Shown here piece after piece: positions 1-7,053 of a DNA stretch of 17,563 nt (position 1 is the stretch's first letter; every line of letters begins with the position of its first letter). The position numbers were made by a program, and so were the translations under genes. A model generated the notes under the pieces. It had not been told where the DNA came from and ran no database searches. It saw only the letters and a list, made by a program, of their open reading frames with translations. The stretch comes from Chloroflexi bacterium RBG_16_57_11 (GTDB lineage: Bacteria > Chloroflexota > Anaerolineae > Anaerolineales > UBA4823), in assembly GCA_001795165.1 (NCBI GenBank), contig MGNS01000150.1:113588-131150 (forward strand), written 5' to 3'.

Positions 1-1248
1 TTCATCGGAGAAGGTCCAGCCAATGTCATCGTGACAGCGAACGTAATTCAGCCATGCACAGCCAGCCTCGACCTTGAAACGCTCACGTAAAGCCTGGTCT
101 AACAGGCGCACTTCGCGCGTCGCCAGCGAATTCCACAGCAGCGCCATCAATAAGGGATTGTAAGAAAGCTGGCACTCCTGTGGGGATATGTAGCGGGCGA
201 CATCATCCGGGTGGACGATGGCCTCGGATTTGAACAATAGCAAGGGGGCCGCAATGCGAGCGGCGGCGTTGAATGCTTGGATCAGCAGATGGGCCTCGGG
301 CAGGTTCTCACAGCCTGTACCCAATCTTTTCCAGATAAAAGCGACTGCATCCAGGCGCAAAACCTCAACCCCCACATTCGCCAGAGAGAGCATTTCTTCG
401 ACCATCCGGTTGAAGACTGCCGGGTTGTCATAGTTCAGGTCCCATTGATAAGCGTGGAAGGTGGTCCAAACCCAGCGATCGATCTCAGGGCGATAAGTAA
501 ACGCCCCGGGGTGCTCACCCGGAAAGATCTCCCGCAGGTTGGCCTCATAAGCATCCGGCATGCGGCGGTCGGGGTACATGCGATAGTATTCCTGATATTC
601 GACCTCGCCAGCCAGGGCGCGCAAGGCCCATTCGTGCTCATCCGAAGTGTGATTAAAAACAAAGTCGAGCACCAGGCTGATGCCCTGCCGGCGCAGATCT
701 TTCGCCAGCGCAATGAGCTGCTTCATAGTCCCCAGCGCTGGGTGGACCTGGCGGTAGCTGCTGACGGCGTAGCCGCCATCGTTCTCGCCCTGGGGAACTT
801 TGAACAGCGGCATGAGATGCAAATAGGTCAATCCAAGTTCCTTAAAGTAAGGGATCCTTGTACGCACGCCTTTTAGATCGCCTGCGAATAAATCCACATA
901 ACATACTCCGCCCAGCATGTCCTGTGACTGAAACCAAAGCGGGTTTGCCTCTCGCCGGGAATCCAGCGCCCGCAAATCCGCAGGTCGGGCGAACCACATT
1001 CGACCCAGGGTGCACACCAGGTCTTCGAGGTGATAGAAGAAGTCATAATTCTCGCTATACAGACGATGGTACAGGCGGAACAGGCGTGGAAAATGCTCTT
1101 CGAGACGCTGAACAAATTGCTCCCAGCCCAGTGGGTCTCGCCCGGCGCTCTCTGCCAGGCAAGCCTGCAGGCGCGGTTTCAACCGCTTAAGTGAGGTTTC
1201 GATCCTTCGATCTAGATGGATTTCTGTTTCAAAATCGGAATTTTTCAT
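1..1248 (-). CDS. ams: Amylosucrase-type GH13 enzyme (3' end cut by the window edge)
   Basis: Amylosucrase transfers glucose from sucrose onto an alpha-1,4-glucan and releases fructose. The visible 416 residues are about the first two thirds of the usual ~640-residue enzyme. The helical N-terminal region (about 1-100) is followed by the GH13 barrel, with DFVFNHTSDEH at 195-205, nucleophile D300 in VLRLDAVAF, acid/base E342 in FKSEAIVHP and stabiliser D407 in NYVRCHDDIGW. These blocks, and GCENLPEAH between them, are characteristic of GH13_4. No signal peptide is visible, so it should be cytoplasmic. The ATG at 1248 has GGGAAG 5-10 bases upstream. It lies 35 bp after the LacI-family gene and is the last visible gene of the sugar operon. 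The C-terminal domain is outside the window, so a sucrose hydrolase of the same subfamily cannot be excluded. Confidence 0.88.
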   Translation of the reverse strand, partial: MKNSDFETEIHLDRRIETSLKRLKPRLQACLAESAGRDPLGWEQFVQRLEEHFPRLFRLYHRLYSENYDFFYHLEDLVCTLGRMWFARPADLRALDSRREANPLWFQSQDMLGGVCYVDLFAGDLKGVRTRIPYFKELGLTYLHLMPLFKVPQGENDGGYAVSSYRQVHPALGTMKQLIALAKDLRRQGISLVLDFVFNHTSDEHEWALRALAGEVEYQEYYRMYPDRRMPDAYEANLREIFPGEHPGAFTYRPEIDRWVWTTFHAYQWDLNYDNPAVFNRMVEEMLSLANVGVEVLRLDAVAFIWKRLGTGCENLPEAHLLIQAFNAAARIAAPLLLFKSEAIVHPDDVARYISPQECQLSYNPLLMALLWNSLATREVRLLDQALRERFKVEAGCAWLNYVRCHDDIGWTFSDE

Positions 1249-1283
1249 AGCACTTCCCGATATGACTTTGATAATTTTCAGTT

Positions 1284-2306
1284 TTATCCACCGGCCGGGG
1301 GAAGGGTGGTCCCGCGAACGATCAGCTCCGTGGGCAGAACCTGGCATACCGGCGCAGCGTTCAAGCCCTCCAGGATATCCAACATCAATTCAACGCCAAG
1401 CTGGCCTGATTCATACAATAGCTGGCGCACCGTAGTCAGGCCCAGATATTCGGCAATTTCAATGTCGTCATAGCCAATCACTGATAGATCTTCGGGAACA
1501 CGTAAGCCCGCGTTACGGGCAGCCTCCAAGACGCCCATTGCCTGGGTATCGCTGGCTGCGAAGACAGCGGTCGGTCGCTCTGGGAGGGCGAGCATCTGCT
1601 CTGCAAGCAAACGGGCTTCGTACCGACCGTGCTCTTTCTGTCCATGATACTCCGGGGAAAAGGGTATGCCAGCTGCGTCCAGGGCTTGCCGGTAACCCAG
1701 GTAGCGATCGCGGCTGGAGGTGAAATTGAAAGGGCTATCCAGCAGGTCGCTGATATAACCAATCCGGCGATGACCCAGGTCGATCAGGTGCTGCGTAGCG
1801 GTTCTGCCGCCGGCTACATCATCGACAATCACGCGGTTCAAGGATGAGAGCGAGGGATGGTTTGCATCAACCAATACAATCGGGAGTTCGGCTCTTTGCA
1901 AGAAGGGGAGATCCTCGTCCCGCGGGGAGAGCGAAAGGATGATGACGCCATCGGCTCGATCTCGCCTGGGGATCTGGTGCATACATTGGTCGCGGCACTC
2001 GACCGTTTCGACATTGTAAATATTCAGGTCGTAGTCGCTCTCCGCCAGGGTATTCTCGATGCCGTGCAAACGCTCGATGAAGGATGGGCGGGTAAAGAAC
2101 GGTGTGATGACAGCGACGGTAAAGGTTTTACCGATGGAAAGGCGCCGGGCGGTGGGGTTAGGTGTATAGTTCAGGTCGGCGATCACCTCCAAAACGCGGC
2201 GGCGTGTGGCCGCGCTAACCTGCGGGCTGTCATTGATCACGCGCGACACGGTGCCCAGACCGACGCCAGCTTTTTTTGCCACATCCCGGATGGTTACCGC
2301 TGTCAT
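1284..2306 (-). CDS. LacI-family transcriptional regulator (downstream copy)
   Basis: A 340-residue DNA-binding regulator. The N-terminal helix-turn-helix is at about residues 5-26 (TIRDVAKKAGVGLGTVSRVI), the hinge helix at about 47-60 (YTPNPTARRLS), and a type I periplasmic-binding-protein-like sugar domain fills the rest, including the typical GHRRIGYI, FAASDTQAMGVLEA and VIGYDDIEIAEY segments. I chose the ATG at 2306 because the HTH starts right after it, as is normal for the family. An in-frame TTG at 2372 would add 22 residues and overlap treS, without support. The Shine-Dalgarno is weak. The gene sits between treS and the amylosucrase gene in the same direction and probably controls alpha-glucoside use. 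The effector cannot be read from sequence. It is a different paralogue from the regulator at 8590-9624. Confidence 0.93.
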   Translation of the reverse strand: MTAVTIRDVAKKAGVGLGTVSRVINDSPQVSAATRRRVLEVIADLNYTPNPTARRLSIGKTFTVAVITPFFTRPSFIERLHGIENTLAESDYDLNIYNVETVECRDQCMHQIPRRDRADGVIILSLSPRDEDLPFLQRAELPIVLVDANHPSLSSLNRVIVDDVAGGRTATQHLIDLGHRRIGYISDLLDSPFNFTSSRDRYLGYRQALDAAGIPFSPEYHGQKEHGRYEARLLAEQMLALPERPTAVFAASDTQAMGVLEAARNAGLRVPEDLSVIGYDDIEIAEYLGLTTVRQLLYESGQLGVELMLDILEGLNAAPVCQVLPTELIVRGTTLPPAGG

Positions 2307-2350
2307 ATCGTGACCGAACCCGCCTGATTCCCTCGCTAGTCCCTTATCAA

Positions 2351-3976
2351 TCAACCGTCGAACCGTATCCAACGATATTCGAACGGCCCCAGCTCAAGCT
2401 CCAATCTGGATGACGAGGCAGGAGTGAGCTTACTGTTCGTGATCAAATCGATTGGCTCTGGACCCAGAACTTCTGGTAACGCCAGGCTGACAAAATGGCT
2501 GGACTCTGAAAGGTTGTTCAGGATCAGCAGGCGCTGAGGGCCTTCTTCACGCCAGTAGGCTGCCACACTGTCTATACCGGCATCTGCCCAGGTAAAGCTT
2601 CCCCAGCCAAAGAGGCGGCTGGCTTTTCGGAGCGCAATCATCCGACGCAAGGTATGCCAGAGCGATCCCGGATTGGCGACCTGGTCGGCTACATTGACCC
2701 GTACGGGGGTATAAGGCTCACGCGCGATCACCGGAGCATACAGCCTGTCCGGTGGTGCCGATGAAAAACCGGCATTAGGGGTGTTTTGCCATTGCATCGG
2801 TGTACGCACACCATTGCGGTCCGGTAACCAAATATCATCCCCCATCCCGATTTCATCGCCGTAGTAAATGATGGGTGAACCGGGCAGAGTCAACAGGAGA
2901 GAATTGGCTAGCTCGATTTTCCGCCGGTCATTGCCCAGCAGAGGGGCCAATCGCCGGCGGATGCCCAGGTTCAAGCGCATGCGCGCTTCCGGCGCGTAGA
3001 CCTGCCACATCCACTGGCGTTCCTCCTCGGTGACCATTTCGAGGGTCAGCTCGTCATGGTTGCGCAGGAAAATGCACCACTGGCAATCTTCCGGGATAGG
3101 CGGGGTGCGCTCAAGGATCCAGGTCAATGGCTGGCGCTGGCCTCTCTCTAAGGCCATGTAAATGCGTGGCATCACAGGGAAGTGGAAGCCCATGTGAAAT
3201 TCGTCGCCATCGCCAAAATACGGGCGCACATCCTCAGGCCACTGGTTGGCCTCGCACAGCAAGATGCGGCCTGGATAGTTTTCATTAACGAAGCGCCGGA
3301 TGCGTTTCAAGTAGGCGTGAGTCTCGGGCAGGTTTTCGCAGTTGGTGCCTTCACGCTCAAACAGGTATGGCACCGCATCAGCGCGGAAACCATCGATCCC
3401 CAGATCGAGCCAGTATCGCATCACGCGGAGCATCTCTTCCTGAACCGCGGGGCTGTCATAGTTCAGATCGGGCTGGCAGGCATAGAAGCGGTGCCAGAAG
3501 TACTGCCCGGCCTGCTCATCCCAGGTCCAGTTGGACGGCTGAGTGTCCACAAAAATTATTCGGGTTTGGGAGTACTTCTGTGTGCTTTCGCTCCAAACGT
3601 AATATTGCCGGTAAGGCGAATTCCGGCTGGTGCGCGCCGCCTGGAACCAGGGATGCTGGTCCGAGGTGTGGTTGAGCACCAGATCCATGATGATGCGCAG
3701 GCCACGCCGGTGCGCTTCGGAAATCAAAAGCTTGAGATCATTCAGCCCGCCGTATTCAGACAGCACAGCGTAGAAATCGGCGATATCGTAGCCATCATCC
3801 TTCAAGGGCGAGAGGTAGATGGGGAGCAGCCAGATGCAATCGACGCCCAGGTCGACCAGATAATCCAGCTTTTCGATCACACCACGCAGGTCGCCATGCC
3901 CATCGCCGTTGCTATCGTAGAAAGCACGCACATTTAGCTCGTAGAAAACTGCGTCTTTATACCACAGGTCATTCAT
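2351..3976 (-). CDS. treS: Trehalose synthase (maltose alpha-D-glucosyltransferase), GH13_16
   Basis: TreS interconverts maltose and trehalose by intramolecular transglucosylation in the cytoplasm. The 541-residue product has normal length for single-domain bacterial TreS. Visible GH13 landmarks are WLLPIYLSPLKDDGYDIADF near 49-68, DLVLNHTSDQHPWF at 98-111, nucleophile D200 in DGFRADAVPYL, acid/base E242 in LLCEANQWPEDV, stabiliser D308 in LRNHDELTLEM, and YYGDEIGMGDD at 371-381 followed by RTPMQW. The last ~120 residues form the C-terminal beta domain. GTNCENLPETH and DELTLEM are typical of TreS rather than of oligo-1,6-glucosidase. No fused maltokinase domain is present. The start at 3976 has only a distant GGAG, so initiation is probably weak or coupled to the membrane protein gene 27 bp upstream. 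Confidence 0.93.
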   Translation of the reverse strand: MNDLWYKDAVFYELNVRAFYDSNGDGHGDLRGVIEKLDYLVDLGVDCIWLLPIYLSPLKDDGYDIADFYAVLSEYGGLNDLKLLISEAHRRGLRIIMDLVLNHTSDQHPWFQAARTSRNSPYRQYYVWSESTQKYSQTRIIFVDTQPSNWTWDEQAGQYFWHRFYACQPDLNYDSPAVQEEMLRVMRYWLDLGIDGFRADAVPYLFEREGTNCENLPETHAYLKRIRRFVNENYPGRILLCEANQWPEDVRPYFGDGDEFHMGFHFPVMPRIYMALERGQRQPLTWILERTPPIPEDCQWCIFLRNHDELTLEMVTEEERQWMWQVYAPEARMRLNLGIRRRLAPLLGNDRRKIELANSLLLTLPGSPIIYYGDEIGMGDDIWLPDRNGVRTPMQWQNTPNAGFSSAPPDRLYAPVIAREPYTPVRVNVADQVANPGSLWHTLRRMIALRKASRLFGWGSFTWADAGIDSVAAYWREEGPQRLLILNNLSESSHFVSLALPEVLGPEPIDLITNSKLTPASSSRLELELGPFEYRWIRFDG

Positions 3977-4003
3977 GGAAATTAATCAAACACTCCGTTC
4001 GGG

Positions 4004-4495
4004 TCAGGTTTCTTGGCTCGTAAGTTTTTTCGGATTGCCCAGCAGAAATACGAGGGCAATTCCGGTCAGCGCGCCGGCAGTAGCGCCTGTGGATAAGAAG
4101 CCTGGCAGTAATGCCAGACCGGTGGTCCAACCCACGATGCTCAGCATAATCCACCAGCCCGCCCAGTGCACCTGGCGCCGCAGCACGATCCATCCGGCGA
4201 TACCCATGGCAAGACCAACCACCAAGCCATCGATGAGTTCAAGACCATTTGGAACGGCGAACAAGATCACCAGCCAGCCGATCGCCCAACCGATCGTACC
4301 GGCGATGACCCAGCGAATGGTGTGATTGATCCTGCCCTGCAAGACAAATGATTGGAGCAGGCTGATGGCAAAACCCGCGGCAAAATAGGATACACCAACC
4401 GCCAGGAAGTTGGTCACCAGCCAACCCAGAGTGGTCGCCATGATCCACAAAAACCATAGCGCCCAGTCAAAGGAAAACACCTTTTGCTCGGGCAT
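4004..4495 (-). CDS. Small polytopic membrane protein with internal Trp/Gly repeats
   Basis: A 163-residue hydrophobic protein that I cannot assign to a function. It has about five or six membrane segments and ends in a short basic/polar tail (GNPKKLTSQET). An internal repeat is visible: residues 41-70 and 94-123 align without gaps, sharing G, A, VL, W and the closing GW at identical positions, and a third partial copy (WFLWIMATTLGWLV) lies at 14-27. It is encoded between the transporter permeases and treS in the same direction, 129 bp after the permease and 27 bp before treS. A structural or regulatory role linked to uptake is possible but unproven. No catalytic motif or signal peptide is seen. 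Confidence 0.75.
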   Translation of the reverse strand: MPEQKVFSFDWALWFLWIMATTLGWLVTNFLAVGVSYFAAGFAISLLQSFVLQGRINHTIRWVIAGTIGWAIGWLVILFAVPNGLELIDGLVVGLAMGIAGWIVLRRQVHWAGWWIMLSIVGWTTGLALLPGFLSTGATAGALTGIALVFLLGNPKKLTSQET

Positions 4496-4624
4496 CAGCG
4501 GGCGCTCAAACGACCGGTAGGCTGACTGCCAGGTTAAACTAGACGAGCTTATAAGCTAAAGCTCGGGATACGCACTTCTTGTTCAACCTGTGTAAACAAT
4601 GCGTCCGGTCGAATGAGGGGTTAC
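4496..4624 (-). other. 129-bp gap between permease gene and small membrane protein gene
   Basis: This spacer contains the perfect 12-bp palindrome AGCTTATAAGCT at 4546-4557, nested in an imperfect stem (GAGCTT at 4545-4550 with AAGCTC at 4559-4564). There is no U-tract after the stem on the minus strand, so it is not a convincing terminator. I see no good -35/-10 pair. It may be a regulator site or simply an untranslated spacer. Confidence 0.35.
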
Positions 4625-5728
4625 TCAGCCTTTGACCGAACCAGCCATCATGCCACGCACGAAGTAGCGTTGCAGCGAGAAGAAGACCGCCAACGGCAGG
4701 ATCATCGTAAGGAAGGCGCCAGCGGTTAACAGGTGCCAGTCCTGGCCACGGTCGCCAACAATATTCGCCAGCCGCATGGTGACCACCTGGAGGTTCGGGT
4801 CACTGCCCAGAAAGATCAAGGCGACCAGGTAGTCGTTCCACACCCACAAGAATTGGAAGATGGCGAACGAGGCCAGCGCAGGCACGGAGAGCGGCAGGAT
4901 CAAGCGGATAAAGACCGTGAAGTGGGAGGCCCCATCAATGAAAGCCGATTCCAGGGTCTCGCGCGGCAGGGTGCTGATATAGTTAAACAGCAGATAAGTC
5001 GCCAGCGGCAGCCCAAACCCGGTATGCGCTAACCAGATCGCCAGAAAGGTGCCATTCAATCCGAGCTTCGAGTAGTCCCGTAAGATTGGCACCAGGGCAA
5101 TTTGCAGCGGCACAACCAGCAAGGCGATCACCATGATGAACAAGCCTTTACGCCCGGGGAAGCTCATCCAGGCGAAACCATAGGCAGCAAAGGCGGCGAT
5201 CAAAATCGGGATCACCGTAGCCGGGATCGAAACCGCCAGGCTGTTGAACACCGCCACGCTGAAATCATCGCCCGGAATGATCTCCACCGTCCCATCGGGA
5301 CGTTTATATTCGAAATCTTTGCCGCCCCAGACTTGCTTGTAGTTATCCAGGGTGAAATCGATGTTCATGACCCAGACTTGCTGCTGGACTTCGATCGTAC
5401 CCAGCCGGCGGTTGCCAACCCACTGTAAGCGCAAACCGCCCGGCGTCTCCACGCCCTCGCGTAATTGCTCAAAAGTAGCGATTGTCGCTTCAACACTCAT
5501 TGGACCACTCGCGTCAAGATTAAGCACTTTGGGATCGATTGTTCGCACCACCTGCCACTCTCTGTGAGGGAAGATCGACCACCAGCCGGAGGTCTGGATG
5601 GCAAAACGTTCCCTAAATGACGAGACCAACAGTCCGAACACGGGGATCAGCCAAATGATAACCAGAAGAGCCAATCCACCGTTGATAAGAAATGAGTTCA
5701 ACCGTTTCTGTCCACGTGCGCTTTTCAT
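4625..5728 (-). CDS. aglG: Alpha-glucoside-type ABC transporter permease (AglG/MalG-like)
   Basis: Second inner-membrane permease of a carbohydrate ABC importer. It has 367 residues against ~280-300 for classical MalG. The excess is a roughly 100-residue extracytoplasmic insertion (about 47-155) between membrane helix 1 (about 14-36) and the core helices, as in AglG-type permeases (TSGWWSIF at 46-53 starts it). The EAA loop that contacts the ATPase is at 257-285 (ETLESAFIDGASHF, then ILPLSVP). The C-terminus RYFVRGMMAGSVKG is typical of the MalG family. The ATG at 5728 overlaps the TGA of the upstream permease (TGATG), so translation is probably coupled. The substrate is inferred from the binding protein and neighbouring enzymes. 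Confidence 0.92.
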   Translation of the reverse strand: MKSARGQKRLNSFLINGGLALLVIIWLIPVFGLLVSSFRERFAIQTSGWWSIFPHREWQVVRTIDPKVLNLDASGPMSVEATIATFEQLREGVETPGGLRLQWVGNRRLGTIEVQQQVWVMNIDFTLDNYKQVWGGKDFEYKRPDGTVEIIPGDDFSVAVFNSLAVSIPATVIPILIAAFAAYGFAWMSFPGRKGLFIMVIALLVVPLQIALVPILRDYSKLGLNGTFLAIWLAHTGFGLPLATYLLFNYISTLPRETLESAFIDGASHFTVFIRLILPLSVPALASFAIFQFLWVWNDYLVALIFLGSDPNLQVVTMRLANIVGDRGQDWHLLTAGAFLTMILPLAVFFSLQRYFVRGMMAGSVKG

Positions 5729-6921
5729 CAGAACGCCTGCCCTTCTCGGAATTGTTTAAGGTTATAGAGCATGACCGGGATAACGGCGATCAACAGCACA
5801 ATCGCGATCGCCGCGCCATAACCTGCGTTTCGGGCAATGAAAGATTGGCGGTAGAACTGGGTGGCGATCACATCGGTGCCAAACTGCCCACCGGTCATCA
5901 CCCAAACCACGTCGAATATTTTCAAGGTGAATATAACCACTGTTGTCGTGACGGTGATTATGGTGCCCATGATCTGAGGGACGATGATCTTGAAGAAAAT
6001 CTGCACTTCTTTGGCACCATCCACTCTGGCTGCCTCTATAATTTCCTCAGGGACGCCTTTGATGGCGGCAGAGAAAAGCACCATCGAATACCCGGCCTGC
6101 AGCCAGATGACGATCACCACCAGGAACAGATTGTTCCACGGCGCGATGTCCGTATAGGCAGGCCAGGCGTGCGGCTGTCCGCCAAGAGCCACAACAATGG
6201 CATTGAGCAAACCAATCTGTGGTAATGCGACCGGTTTCACTTCATAGACAAAGTTCCAGATCACACTGGCGCCAACGAATGAAATCGCCATGGGCAGGAA
6301 GATGAGCGACTTGGCGACCTTCTCATACTTGCTGCGATCGGCCAGGACCGCCACCAACAAACCCATCGCCACCGTGAGCGGGGTGGCAATCATGATCCAG
6401 AAAACGATGTTGTTGCGGAAGGCCTCGCGCATCCCGCGGTCGGTGAAGACGGCTACGTAGTTGGTCAGGCCGACGGTACTGGCCGCGATCAGGCTGAAGA
6501 ACTCGGCCGGATTGGTCAATAGCATATTGAACGATACAGGCGGCGGCCCATCGCGGCCAAAAAGGCTGATCCAAAAGTTGCGCACGGTGGGCAGCGCTAG
6601 ATACCAGACCAGGATCGCGATGGCCGGGCCGACAAAAACGAAGGGCTGCAGGCGCGCGGTCCAGTCCGAGGGGAGCAACTCAACCAGCCAGTTGAAAATC
6701 CAGTACAGCAAGGCGACGCCGCCTACCCCCCAGATGACGGCTACAACAGTGACCACCCCTTTGGGTGCATCCCCTCCCCGCAGAAATAGGAAGCCCTGGT
6801 AGAGCACATAAAAAGCAATTAGCGGAATAATAATCGCCAGCGCCAATCTTAAAACGAAAGCGATGACTTTTGCACCAGTGCTCATGGGCTTATGCTCAGC
6901 CCGCTTCTCATAGTATTGCAT
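5728..6921 (-). CDS. aglF: Alpha-glucoside-type ABC transporter permease (AglF/MalF-like)
   Basis: First inner-membrane permease of the importer, 397 residues. Two extra N-terminal helices (about 18-47 and 55-80) precede a core of about six helices from 92 onward. The EAA loop is at 292-318 (EEIIEAARVDGAKEV, then KIIVPQI), the ATPase contact site. FTLKIFDVVWVMTGGQFGTD at 331-350 is the usual MalF-type segment after it. The ATG at 6921 has a strong Shine-Dalgarno (AAAGGAGC, about 6 bases away), the clearest in the operon. An internal Met13 is an unlikely alternative. It follows the binding-protein gene after a 132-bp gap holding a strong stem-loop, and overlaps the next permease gene by its stop codon. 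Confidence 0.92.
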   Translation of the reverse strand: MQYYEKRAEHKPMSTGAKVIAFVLRLALAIIIPLIAFYVLYQGFLFLRGGDAPKGVVTVVAVIWGVGGVALLYWIFNWLVELLPSDWTARLQPFVFVGPAIAILVWYLALPTVRNFWISLFGRDGPPPVSFNMLLTNPAEFFSLIAASTVGLTNYVAVFTDRGMREAFRNNIVFWIMIATPLTVAMGLLVAVLADRSKYEKVAKSLIFLPMAISFVGASVIWNFVYEVKPVALPQIGLLNAIVVALGGQPHAWPAYTDIAPWNNLFLVVIVIWLQAGYSMVLFSAAIKGVPEEIIEAARVDGAKEVQIFFKIIVPQIMGTIITVTTTVVIFTLKIFDVVWVMTGGQFGTDVIATQFYRQSFIARNAGYGAAIAIVLLIAVIPVMLYNLKQFREGQAF

Positions 6922-7000
6922 GGTAAAGCTCCTTTCCCCGGCAGATAGGTCCTTTACGAATATCCAAGCAAAACCCGGTAATTCTTATTACGCTTTTTTA

Positions 7001-7041
7001 GTAAGGAACTGCCAGTCTGATTGCGACTGGCAGTTCCTTAC
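7001..7041 (-). other. Perfect 17-bp stem-loop between binding-protein and permease genes
   Basis: GTAAGGAACTGCCAGTC at 7001-7017 pairs perfectly with 7025-7041 around a 7-base loop. It begins 13 bases after the aglE stop codon. On the transcribed (minus) strand it is followed by an A-run (TAAAAAA), not a U-run, so it is more likely an mRNA 3'-end stabiliser or processing site than an intrinsic terminator. Such an element would let the binding protein be made in excess over the permeases, as is known for malE-malF type operons. Confidence 0.8.
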
Positions 7042-7053
7042 ATGATATGAGTT

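Noticed and set aside
2307..2372. TTG start at 2372 for the downstream LacI gene
   Set aside because: It overlaps the end of treS and adds residues that are not part of the LacI fold.
3182..3937. Long open frame on the plus strand opposite treS
   Set aside because: It is antisense to a clear GH13 gene with intact catalytic motifs, has no recognisable domain, and arises from codon bias in GC-rich DNA. The same applies to plus-strand frames at 277-876 and 1857-2327.
4545..4564. Terminator after the aglG permease gene
   Set aside because: The palindrome is AT-rich, weak, lies about 60 bases after the stop and has no U-tract.
7001..7041. Intrinsic terminator between aglE and aglF
   Set aside because: The stem is followed by A residues on the transcribed strand. 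The T-run lies on the wrong side and no plus-strand gene ends there.
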